Translations under genes and position numbers: made by a program
Assembly: GCA_963801195.1 (NCBI GenBank)
Contig: CAWDDX010000003.1
Coordinates: 1 to 64,000, forward strand
DNA length: 64,000 nt
Direction: 5' to 3'
Source: SZUA-36 sp963801195
GTDB taxonomy: Bacteria > Pseudomonadota > Gammaproteobacteria > Xanthomonadales > SZUA-36
Shown here: positions 53,799 through 62,112 of the stretch, in pieces
Position numbering within the stretch: position 1 is the stretch's first letter
How the letters are laid out: each line of letters opens with the position of its first letter
The notes under the pieces: generated by a model
Seen by the model: the letters and a program-made list of their open reading frames with translations, nothing else
What the model was told of the DNA's origin: nothing
Database searches by the model: none

Positions 53799-55094
53799 AT
53801 GAAACGATATAAACTGCAAACTGCCCAGGCCAGGACCTTGGCCATCATTCTTGGCGGGGGTGCCGGATCACGGCTTTTCCCCCTGACCATGGACCGCTCC
53901 AAGCCGGCCGTACCACTGGGAGGCAAATATCGCCTGGTGGACATTCCCATCAGCAATTGTCTGAACTACGGCTTTACCCAGATCTATGTCCTGACGCAAT
54001 TCAATAGTGTTTCTCTGCATCGTCATATTAACTCGGCGTATCGTTTTGATAGTTTTGGCAACAACTTTGTCGAAATCCTCGCTGCACAGCAGACCCGGGA
54101 AGACAACGGATGGTATCAGGGCACGGCAGATGCGGTTCGGCAAAACCTGCGCTATTTCCTTCGCCCGACCTATGACTATTACCTGGTGCTAAGCGGGGAT
54201 CAACTATACCGGATGGACTATCGGCGATTATTGTCTGATCACCTGGACGCCAAAGCCGATCTGACGATAGCGACCCTCCCGGTAGAAAGAGAGCCGGCAA
54301 AGGGTTTTGGCATCATGCAAACGTCGGACTCGGGATGCATCACGCGTTTCGTTGAGAAACCCCGGCAGGAAAGCCTGTTGAACGAATTGAAGATGTCGGC
54401 CGAAATGTTAAACGCCTGCGGACTTCCAACCGATTCCGAGCGCTACCTGGCATCCATGGGTATTTATCTCTTCAATCGCAAAACGCTGGTGCAGTGCCTG
54501 GACAATGACATGGTGGACTTTGGGCGGGATGTCATTCCGGGTGTCATCAATGAAAGCAAAGTATTGAGTCATATTTTTCAGGGCTACTGGAAGGACATCG
54601 GCACCATCGATGCGTTTTTTCGGGCGAACCTGGATATGGCAAAAATCGTACCTGCGTACGACTTCTTCTATCCAAACGCACAGATCTACACCAATCCGCA
54701 TTATTTGCCTGCCAGCAAGATCAATTCGGCGACGATCAAGGAATCCATTGTAGCCGATGGCTGCATTCTCACCGATGTCTATCTGGAGAACAGTGTAATC
54801 GGGGTGCGCTCGATTATTGGGAATGAGACACGGCTCACGCAAACCGTGGTGATGGGGGCAGATCAGTACCTGGTGCAGTGGGCGCGCGAGAATCCGGGCT
54901 CGCCCCCGTTTGGTATCGGTCGTGGTTGCAGAATCAACCGCGCAATCATCGACAAGAACGCCCATATCGGTGACGGCGTCATTATCGACCCGCAGGGCAA
55001 ACCCAGTCATTTTGATGGTGACAATTACTACATTCGGGATGGCATTGTCGTGGTGCCAAAAAATGCGGTAATTCCTTCCGGTACGATTATCTGA
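53799..55094 (+). CDS. glgC: Glucose-1-phosphate adenylyltransferase
   Basis: Makes ADP-glucose from ATP and glucose 1-phosphate, the first committed step of glycogen synthesis; usually activated by glycolytic intermediates. Seen: ILGGGAGSRLFPLT, KPAVPLGGKYRLVDIPISN, GTADAVRQNL, FVEKP for the substrate Lys, and a left-handed beta-helix C-terminus (hexapeptide-like). 431 residues. ATG 53799. No other glg genes are adjacent. Confidence 0.95.
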   Translation: MKRYKLQTAQARTLAIILGGGAGSRLFPLTMDRSKPAVPLGGKYRLVDIPISNCLNYGFTQIYVLTQFNSVSLHRHINSAYRFDSFGNNFVEILAAQQTREDNGWYQGTADAVRQNLRYFLRPTYDYYLVLSGDQLYRMDYRRLLSDHLDAKADLTIATLPVEREPAKGFGIMQTSDSGCITRFVEKPRQESLLNELKMSAEMLNACGLPTDSERYLASMGIYLFNRKTLVQCLDNDMVDFGRDVIPGVINESKVLSHIFQGYWKDIGTIDAFFRANLDMAKIVPAYDFFYPNAQIYTNPHYLPASKINSATIKESIVADGCILTDVYLENSVIGVRSIIGNETRLTQTVVMGADQYLVQWARENPGSPPFGIGRGCRINRAIIDKNAHIGDGVIIDPQGKPSHFDGDNYYIRDGIVVVPKNAVIPSGTII

Positions 55095-55239
55095 GTGTGT
55101 TTTCCAGAAATTTTGCAGACGTACCGCCAAAACTGGAAGCAGTCCGTAAAGACGGAAGCCTGAACGAACGGGAATCACCCAAAAAAAAGACCTTCCAAAA
55201 CTGAGGATTAAGGCTGCACCGCCTGCGCCAGATGTTAGT

Positions 55240-55848
55240 TTAAAACCTGAAAATAAAGAGCCGCAAGACAAGCATCAGGACATTCACAACCACATCAAGG
55301 GTATCTTCTTTTCCAGAGACGCCCTTCAATCCCTGCCCGCTGCTCGACGGTGTACTCACTGGCGTAGACAGGAATTCCCCTAGCTTAGCCAATGCATCTG
55401 TACTGTTTCCGGTACCGTGTGCGGCCAGCATGAGCTTGACTTCATCGTTGAGCTGCTGGTCCGCAAGCATCTTTTCCTTTGAAGTCGTTAATTTCTGACG
55501 GGCTTCCTGGTACTTGGTGTATTCGCCCCGGTTTAACCAGAACCCCTGGCATTTCGGGCAGCGCATCAAAACAAGACCCTTTGGAAAACGCGGATCGTTG
55601 AATTGAAAAAGCACCGAACGATCGCGGGGGCAACATAACGTCGGGCTGCGGATAGCGGTTGGAACCCGCAAACTGACTGAATCCAGCGCTTCATTCAATC
55701 CATCCGCACCTGGTTTTACCTTGTATAACTCGTAGGCGTCAAACCACAGCCCACCACAGTTTCCACACTGGTCGATCGTGACTTTTTGCCCTTGGGGGGA
55801 CGGAACGGTCACCAGGTGCATCGCGGCATTATCATTCGGACAAAACAT
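55240..55848 (-). CDS. Zinc-ribbon (zf-TFIIB) protein with C-terminal membrane anchor
   Basis: 202 residues. Two zinc ribbons: CPNDNAAM with CGNCGGLWFD (about 3-42) and CCPRDRSVL with CPKCQGFWLNRGE (about 75-110). A Gln/Ser-rich linker and a hydrophobic C-terminal stretch (VVVNVLMLVLRLFIF) follow. The family is widespread with no known reaction; it may tether to the inner membrane. ATG 55848. Confidence 0.82.
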   Translation of the reverse strand: MFCPNDNAAMHLVTVPSPQGQKVTIDQCGNCGGLWFDAYELYKVKPGADGLNEALDSVSLRVPTAIRSPTLCCPRDRSVLFQFNDPRFPKGLVLMRCPKCQGFWLNRGEYTKYQEARQKLTTSKEKMLADQQLNDEVKLMLAAHGTGNSTDALAKLGEFLSTPVSTPSSSGQGLKGVSGKEDTLDVVVNVLMLVLRLFIFRF

Positions 55849-56304
55849 GCTTGCAGCTTATTCCAGAAACTTCGCAAAATAAAGAAAGGTCTCAGGTCAT
55901 GCAGGGAGTTCTGTCAAAAGTGTGTGTGTCTGCGAACAAAAATTTCTAACGAACATGAAATTAAAGGGCTCTGCTGTCACATGACCAAGTCTCTCGGACA
56001 ATTTTGGGTGCAGATAAACACTTTCCAGTTTTCTCTTTTCCCAGTTTCTCATCATCTCTCTGCAAACCCTCTGAGTTTGTCCTATAGTTAAATTAATTGG
56101 TATTCATGCTGTTTTTATACATGTATATCAATGAGGGAAGCCAGGACGTAAGAACAGGAGATCACTAAAATAATCAAGCGTCATTCTGCCGTAACATGAT
56201 TTCTTAGCTGCAATACCAACTACACAATAAATGTTTTCAGGACATCGGCCCTGAGCACAGCAAAAACGTCGCTTCCCCAGAATTTCAACTGGAGAAGACT
56301 GAAC
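55849..56304. other. AT-rich intergenic region upstream of the large secreted protein
   Basis: Low in GC compared with the flanks, no ORF above 100 codons, no clear terminator. It is the likely promoter region for 56305-60641. Confidence 0.4.
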
Positions 56305-56499
56305 GTGAACATTAAAAACACAGGATTTTGCCTTTTAGAGGCACGTTTCTTGTGTATCGAAATTCAGCCAATTCAACAGCGGGGCATTGCCGCCGTATTT
56401 CATAACCCAATACGAGACAACAAGGGGACATATACAAGGGGAACTCTGTACCAACGGACGTTTCAAGTCTGTGTAATTAATTTTGGGAGAAACGTATGA
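56305..56499 (+). CDS. Possible small leader ORF overlapping the large secreted-protein start
   Basis: 64 codons from GTG 56305, preceded by ggag at about ten bases. The stop (TGA 56497-56499) overlaps the ATG of the next gene (ATGA at 56496-56499). No recognised domain; one possibility is a translationally coupled leader peptide. Coding status is uncertain. Confidence 0.3.
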   Translation: MNIKNTGFCLLEARFLCIEIQPIQQRGIAAVFHNPIRDNKGTYTRGTLYQRTFQVCVINFGRNV

Positions 56500-59400
56500 A
56501 GACCATTAAGAGGAGACACAATATCAAGTTATTTGCCCACTGCCGGTGGAAGTCCCTGTTCATAAGGGTAAGTGCTGCAACGCTGGTAAGTATCGTGCTG
56601 ATCAGCACCACTATTCCTGCAGCATCGGCAGCGGATGCCAAGTCCGGTCACTCGATGCGGATACAGCAAGCGGGGCCAATCAGCAGCTTCATGCTGACTT
56701 ACCCGGAGCAATGGACCGAAGTGGCCGACAAGGACGACACATCGACATTATTGATTCAGGCACCAGCGCTTGACGTGAATGCAACCGGTGCTCAAAACGC
56801 AACGTCCGCCTCATTGCTTATCCAGACCGAAAAGCGACTGAGCGAGAATGAAGCCATCAATCGGCTGCAGTCGATGGCCTCTTCCAGTGATAACTCGGTC
56901 TTCTTTTCCATTGATGGCTGGCCGGCATTTGAGCGATACGTGGTCACCGGGGCCGACAAAATTGGTGACGAACAGCGTAAATCCGGAAAGATTCCGGTTC
57001 TGCAAAGAATTACCATAGCGGTCGCCGTCGGTAAAAACATCATCCGGTTCGAAGGCAAAATACTCAGTCCCGGTCCTACCAGTGATCCGGACTACGGCAT
57101 TGATCCCTACGTTGAAATCAGAAATATGGCGGCCAATGCAAAATTTGATCAATCCGGAAACGAGGCAACCACCCAACTTCAGCTTGATAAGTTAAGGGAG
57201 CACCTCCGACTTGAAAAAGAACGTCGCCAGCAATTGCAGATGGAACAGAGTTCCAAAACCTCCTCTGTACAGGCAAGTATGACCAAGGCCAGCAATCCAG
57301 GGCAGCAGGCTCCATTACTTGAAGGTGAGGAATCTGACCTGGGACTGGTCATCAATACGGAAAATGGCGCCGAAATTGAAGCGGTTGCTTCACCAGACGG
57401 GCAAACCGTTATCGTAGCCACAAACGGACGTAACTACTCCGTGTCAAACGATGGCGGGCAGACCTTTACCCAAGGTTCAATCAGTACAGGGCCCGGCAAC
57501 GATGTTGCCTACGGCGCCAATGGAGACCCATCCCTGGCATATGGTCAGAGCGGTGATTTTTACTTTGGCTTCATTGCCTATCCCAACGGGACCGGTGGGG
57601 CAGGAAACGCCACGGCGGGTTGTTCAACAGGTATCACCCGCTCAACCGATAACGGCCAGAACTACAGCCATCGCGGTCATGCGACATTCTGTGGACTTGC
57701 CGACCCTGATGGTGGCGGTCCTCTGACCACCTGCTTCCCGGACCAGGAACACATAGCAGCCGACCGCTCTAACCCGTCGGCATCAGGTCAGGATCAGGTT
57801 TATTCCGCATGGCGGAATTTCACTCCCAACAACCAGAACCAGAACTGTAACGCATTTACAAGCGGTTCCGTGCAATCCATGCTGACCTGTTCCACAGACG
57901 GCGGCCAGACCTATGGGATCACCCGTAACCTGGTCGGCGACTTTGGACGTGTTACCGTTGGCCAGGACGGTTTTGTCTATGTTGTCACGCGCAGCTTTGG
58001 TGACGACCCGGACACGATAGATATCGACAAATACAGTTCGTGTCAGAATGGACTGGTTCAGCAACCGGGTTTTCCAAACACCGTTTTCGCCAACTCGATG
58101 ACCGTGGACTGCCCTGTCCCGGGCCTTGACCGTTGCAATGACGGTAATGATCTTCGCAGCGCCTCGGTGGCCGTGGACGACCTGGATCCTAGCCATATCT
58201 TTGTAACGTTCGCCCAACACACCACCACGGGTACAAATGCCGGCGCGACACCTTCCGATCAGATTGTTGAAAACGAGGATATACTTGTTGCCGATTCAAC
58301 GGACGGTGGCCAGAACTGGAGTACTCCGGTCAAGCTCAATCCCGGCTTTACCGCCCGGCGCTATATGCCATGGCCCTGTACGGTCGGCGGCACTGCCTAT
58401 ATCGGATGGTATGATCGGCGAGCAGCCAACGCCACCGAAAACTCATTCACTGATTACTACCTCGGTAGCGCCAAACGTGAGGGTGGAAGCCTGGTGGCAG
58501 GCCCCGAGTCCCGTGTGTCCACAGATTCCGACTCAAATTGCGATGCGGGTTGGGGCAACAGCGCACCGCGCAGCACCAACGATTCCGAGTCCTGTACAGA
58601 TCAGCCACAGCAAGCTGGGTTTTGTAGCAGTTCGGGTACGCGTTGTGATTTCAGCGATGTCAATTGTCCCGCAGGTGAAACCTGTGATGCGGGTGGCGGT
58701 GGTCCAAAATACGGCGATTACAGCGGTATTGCCTGCGCCGCCGGGCGCGTCTACGCGGCCTTTGCTTCAGCGACTCCGCCGGGTGGCCCACAGTCAACCG
58801 ACATCGACTCCTTCCTGAAGACGGACCTGGTTTGTTGCGAACCGCAGATTCAGGTTTCAGGCACCGTACAGTTTGGTGAGGTCTGCAGCACCGGAGTACA
58901 GTTCGAAACCCTCGAAGTTTGTAATACAGGTGTCGAGAATCTCGAGGTTGATTCCATTACCTCGTCAGACCCTCAGTTCGCGGTCACTACACCTTCGTCC
59001 GGGTACCCGGTTGTCATCAGCCCTGACTTCTGTTTCCCTTTTCAAGTCAGTTTTGACCCGGGTGATGGTTCTGCGTCCGGCAACCTTACGATTGTTCACA
59101 ACGATCCCGTTAACCCGAATCTCCAGGTACCTGTTGAGGGGAGTGTAGGTGAGGCCGAAGTTATTACTTTTATTGCCGATAACGGTGATTTCGGTGACGT
59201 CTGCACGGATACCATCGAGGATCTGAATCTGACGATCCAGAGCAATGGCAGCTGCGACCTGGTCGTCGACGCATTGTCTCTCTCGGGCGCGGATGCGGCC
59301 GACTTTCAGCTACCCAACGGCTCGATTGCGGGCTCTGTCATCGAATCCGGTAATTCATTGGTAGTACCGGTAAGGTTTGCACCCGGTAATTTCGGTGATC

Positions 59401-60641
59401 CGACGCCAAGAATTGCAAGTGCTGACCTTGAAAGCCACACGCTGGATGGTGACGACCTGCCACTGGATCAAACACCACTCGAGGGCACTGTACCGCCACC
59501 GGACCTGAATGTAGCGATTGCCAATTCGGGTAGTTTTGGTGAAGTTTGCGCGACTGAGCGGGCTGATCTGGATCTGACCCTTTTCAACCAGGGTTTGTGT
59601 AACCTGACCATTACCGATATCACATCCGACAACGGATTATTCCAGTTGCCCACGAATATCACATATCCGCTGGTGTTGAGCCACGATGCCGACTTCAGTT
59701 TCCCACTCCGGTTTGCACCTGATATGTGCAGCAACGACCCGGTTAGCGGCACAATAACCATCGACAGCGACTCTCCCGATGAGGAAACACTCGAAATCGG
59801 CGTTTCTGGCCTGATTCCGTGTCCTAACCTCGTCATTGATCCGGTTGGACTGACCGGTGACTTTGCATTCCCTGCAACCGTCACCGATCTCGACGGCAGC
59901 CTGGGTTGCTATTCCGAGAGAAACGCGGTGGTCAGAAACACGGGCGATTGCCCATTGACCATCGAGTCAATCACGGCGTCCGGAGACCTCTCCGATGATG
60001 AGTTCAGTGTTCAGGCACCCAGCCAGTTCCCGATCGTTCTTCCCGCCGGTGAAGAGACACTTGGCGTAACCGTACGTTTCACGCCTCAGGATCTCGGCAA
60101 CCCATTGGCACCCGATGAGTTTCGGGGAGAACTGGCCATCGTCAGCGATGATCCGGACGCCGCCGGTACGGCGGAACTGTGTGGTGAAGGTGTAGCACAA
60201 AGCGGAATCCGTGTGCTAACCACCGACATCAGCTCGGGTACGCCTATGGTCATCGACGAAGTGGATACGATAAATATCCGCAGCAAGGGTAAGAAGACAC
60301 CCAGCCCGATCAACCTGACGTTTAACGATGTCGTGTGGCAGCAGACGACCATCTGCGACAACACGGTGACCTGGCACGTTGATCAGGAAACGCTGCCTGA
60401 CTCCCAGACCACCGGCGGAAATCGCAAGTCGTCCTACGAGGTTTCGGCCAAAGAGGGCAACCTGCAGGATGCACAGAGCTTTACGCTTGGCCAATGCGAA
60501 TTCCTCGAGTTCCAGTTGCAGTTCCAGGATTCCGATTCGGAAGTTTGCCTGTTGCTGCCAAAGGGTGCCGCATGTACCAACTCGGGTGAATGCTGTTCCG
60601 GCAATTGCAAAGGCAAGAATGGTTCGAAAACCTGTAAATAG
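56496..60641 (+). CDS. Large secreted protein: sialidase-like propeller, four ASH-like domains and a cystine-knot-like tail
   Basis: 1381 residues. Long-N-region signal peptide, cleavage near residue 45 (PAASA|AD). About 80-280: coiled-coil or helical segment. About 280-780: repeated Asp-box/BNR-like blocks (SVSNDGGQTF, STDNGQNYS, STDGGQTYG, STDGGQNWS), as in sialidase-like beta-propellers, with several Cys. About 780-1215: four repeats of the ASPM-SPD2-Hydin-like/choice-of-anchor type, each opening with a hydrophobic-x-F-G-x-V-C strand (QFGEVCST, DFGDVCTD, SFGEVCAT) and containing N-x-G-x-C. The last 35 residues hold six Cys in C-x8-C-x5-CC-x3-C-x8-C order. Strong terminator downstream. Role unknown; extracellular adhesion or glycan binding is inferred only. 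Confidence 0.85.
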   Translation: MKTIKRRHNIKLFAHCRWKSLFIRVSAATLVSIVLISTTIPAASAADAKSGHSMRIQQAGPISSFMLTYPEQWTEVADKDDTSTLLIQAPALDVNATGAQNATSASLLIQTEKRLSENEAINRLQSMASSSDNSVFFSIDGWPAFERYVVTGADKIGDEQRKSGKIPVLQRITIAVAVGKNIIRFEGKILSPGPTSDPDYGIDPYVEIRNMAANAKFDQSGNEATTQLQLDKLREHLRLEKERRQQLQMEQSSKTSSVQASMTKASNPGQQAPLLEGEESDLGLVINTENGAEIEAVASPDGQTVIVATNGRNYSVSNDGGQTFTQGSISTGPGNDVAYGANGDPSLAYGQSGDFYFGFIAYPNGTGGAGNATAGCSTGITRSTDNGQNYSHRGHATFCGLADPDGGGPLTTCFPDQEHIAADRSNPSASGQDQVYSAWRNFTPNNQNQNCNAFTSGSVQSMLTCSTDGGQTYGITRNLVGDFGRVTVGQDGFVYVVTRSFGDDPDTIDIDKYSSCQNGLVQQPGFPNTVFANSMTVDCPVPGLDRCNDGNDLRSASVAVDDLDPSHIFVTFAQHTTTGTNAGATPSDQIVENEDILVADSTDGGQNWSTPVKLNPGFTARRYMPWPCTVGGTAYIGWYDRRAANATENSFTDYYLGSAKREGGSLVAGPESRVSTDSDSNCDAGWGNSAPRSTNDSESCTDQPQQAGFCSSSGTRCDFSDVNCPAGETCDAGGGGPKYGDYSGIACAAGRVYAAFASATPPGGPQSTDIDSFLKTDLVCCEPQIQVSGTVQFGEVCSTGVQFETLEVCNTGVENLEVDSITSSDPQFAVTTPSSGYPVVISPDFCFPFQVSFDPGDGSASGNLTIVHNDPVNPNLQVPVEGSVGEAEVITFIADNGDFGDVCTDTIEDLNLTIQSNGSCDLVVDALSLSGADAADFQLPNGSIAGSVIESGNSLVVPVRFAPGNFGDPTPRIASADLESHTLDGDDLPLDQTPLEGTVPPPDLNVAIANSGSFGEVCATERADLDLTLFNQGLCNLTITDITSDNGLFQLPTNITYPLVLSHDADFSFPLRFAPDMCSNDPVSGTITIDSDSPDEETLEIGVSGLIPCPNLVIDPVGLTGDFAFPATVTDLDGSLGCYSERNAVVRNTGDCPLTIESITASGDLSDDEFSVQAPSQFPIVLPAGEETLGVTVRFTPQDLGNPLAPDEFRGELAIVSDDPDAAGTAELCGEGVAQSGIRVLTTDISSGTPMVIDEVDTINIRSKGKKTPSPINLTFNDVVWQQTTICDNTVTWHVDQETLPDSQTTGGNRKSSYEVSAKEGNLQDAQSFTLGQCEFLEFQLQFQDSDSEVCLLLPKGAACTNSGECCSGNCKGKNGSKTCK

Positions 60642-60667
60642 AAAATGAAATCGCCACCATGATTGAA

Positions 60668-60694
60668 ACGGGGACGAAAGTCCCCGTTTTTTTT
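60668..60694 (+). terminator. Intrinsic terminator after the large secreted protein
   Basis: Eight-base stem acggggac / gtccccgt closed by a GAAA tetraloop, followed by eight T residues. Confidence 0.95.
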
Positions 60695-60731
60695 GAAGAC
60701 GGCCAACGCACACCATGGCGTGCGCACCCGT

Positions 60732-60764
60732 GAGAATTTATAGCGTAGCTGGCGAAACAGATTG
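60732..60764 (+). mobile_element. Fragment of element B
   Basis: gaatttatagcgtagctgg-type text matches the ggaatttgcagcgtagctgg block of B at about 28 of 33 positions. No ends remain. Confidence 0.6.
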
Positions 60765-60819
60765 ACCACGTCACGTGGGTATTATCTACATCCAACTGAC
60801 GGCCTAGAAAGGCCTGTAA

Positions 60820-61045
60820 ATGTCGATCACTCTGCGGTCGCTGATCGTGACCACCTGTGGCGGCGGCACCGGCCTGCCCACCCAGCGCGAGTACCTGGAA
60901 ACCATGGATTGTTAAGGCGTCGGCAAGATCCAGAAATTTTCGCCGGAACGGTGCTGGCGGGTGAAATTTCGCCGGTCACGGCCATCTCCTCGCTGGACTG
61001 GGTATCCAGCCACGACCAACTCGGCCACAACGACCCTCCGAAAAA
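60820..61045 (+). pseudogene. C-terminal remnant of an HMG-CoA reductase gene
   Basis: From ATG 60820 the frame gives MSITLRSLIVTTCGGGTGLP and then TQREYLETMDC before a stop. The next frame continues VGKIQKF, and another gives FAGTVLAGEISPVTAISSLD then WVSSHDQLGHND. Together these follow the end of class I HMG-CoA reductases (SLIVxTxGGGTGLPTQRECLE ... AGTVLAGEIS ... DWVSAHxxxGRN). At least one stop and one or two frameshifts are needed; the catalytic core upstream is absent. The lost enzyme would have made mevalonate. Confidence 0.8.
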
Positions 61046-61506
61046 GGACTCGGGTCAATATAGTTACGCTGACCCGACTCTATTCTGGATTTTGCCCTTC
61101 CCGGCAAAACTATACCTTAATTAAAAGCTGCATTTCGCAGTCTGACGAGACAATCATGCATTTATCTGAAAAAACAGATCGGCCTGGTGGCCGTCAGCTG
61201 CGCCCTGCTGGCTCTGACCCCGTTTCTGCGGCAGACGGGGCGTGACCCGTTTGACATTCTGCTGCTCCCTGATATATGGTTTTCAGGACATCCCGTTCCC
61301 AACCAAGTCGGAACGAGGTGCAGGCGACAAAACTTTTCCGGGCAGAAAATTTTTGTTGGCCACCCGCTCTACCACCATTTGCATTTGCATAAACCGTTTT
61401 GCGGCTGATGTCGGCAATACAATAAAAATATTCCAGAACAAACTACCAACCTCGCCGCGCGAAACACCCTGCCCCGTGAAATGGGTCAACCAGCCAGGAG
61501 AAAGTA
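61046..61506. other. Intergenic region upstream of the Hcp-like gene
   Basis: No gene called. Around 61163-61230 one frame reads a signal-peptide-like run (KKQIGLVAVSCALLALTPF) that is not continued by any domain. The end holds ggaga (61497-61501), the ribosome site of the next gene. Confidence 0.4.
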
Positions 61507-62091
61507 GTGTCTACATTTACCCGTTTAGCCCCATCGAAGTTGCCGGCAACTCTGTTTGCCCTCCTCATCCTTTGTGTGCCAATGAGTGCCTCGGCGGCGC
61601 TGAAGGCCTACATGACCGCCACGGGTGAGATACAGGGAGAGATTACCAATGGCTCCACACTGGCCGGACGGGAAGGCCAGATGGCACTCGTCGAGTACGG
61701 GCACAGCATCAGCCAGGCTTTCGACAACGCCTCGGGGCTGCCTTCCGGCAAACGGCAGCATCGGGCGATTCGGGTCACCAAGGAGATCGACAAGGCGAGT
61801 CCGAAATTGATGAACGCGTTAACCAACAATGAAACGCTGACCAATGTGACCATCCGATTCTGGCACCCCTCGCAAACAGGACAGGAGGAGCAGTTTTTCA
61901 CTGTAGAACTGCTCAACGCGCACATCGTGAACATCACTCACAGTAACAAGACTTACGATCTCGATGACTGGGGGAACGGTCTCGCGGCGCCCGCCAATGA
62001 GACGCTGACGATCACTTACCAGAAGATCATCTGGACCTGGGAAGACGGCAGTATTTCAGCGGAAGACGATTGGTCCGTGCCAACGCCCTGA
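61507..62091 (+). CDS. Hcp-fold protein with a Sec-type signal peptide
   Basis: 194 residues. GTG 61507, with ggaga at seven bases. Signal peptide 1-30 (cleavage ASA|AL). Residues about 32-190 follow the Hcp/T6SS tube family: KAYMTATGEIQGEITNGSTL, KEIDKASPKLMNAL and the C-terminal TITYQKIIWTWEDGSI with AEDDW. Classical Hcp has no signal peptide and forms tube rings in the cytosol before T6SS firing; no tssB/C, clpV or vgrG is in this window. An exported Hcp-like domain points to a different, extracellular or periplasmic role. It is 21 bases upstream of the receptor-L/FG-GAP gene and probably co-transcribed with it. Confidence 0.85.
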   Translation: MSTFTRLAPSKLPATLFALLILCVPMSASAALKAYMTATGEIQGEITNGSTLAGREGQMALVEYGHSISQAFDNASGLPSGKRQHRAIRVTKEIDKASPKLMNALTNNETLTNVTIRFWHPSQTGQEEQFFTVELLNAHIVNITHSNKTYDLDDWGNGLAAPANETLTITYQKIIWTWEDGSISAEDDWSVPTP

Positions 62092-62112
62092 CCCGGAACC
62101 CTTGCTACTGGA

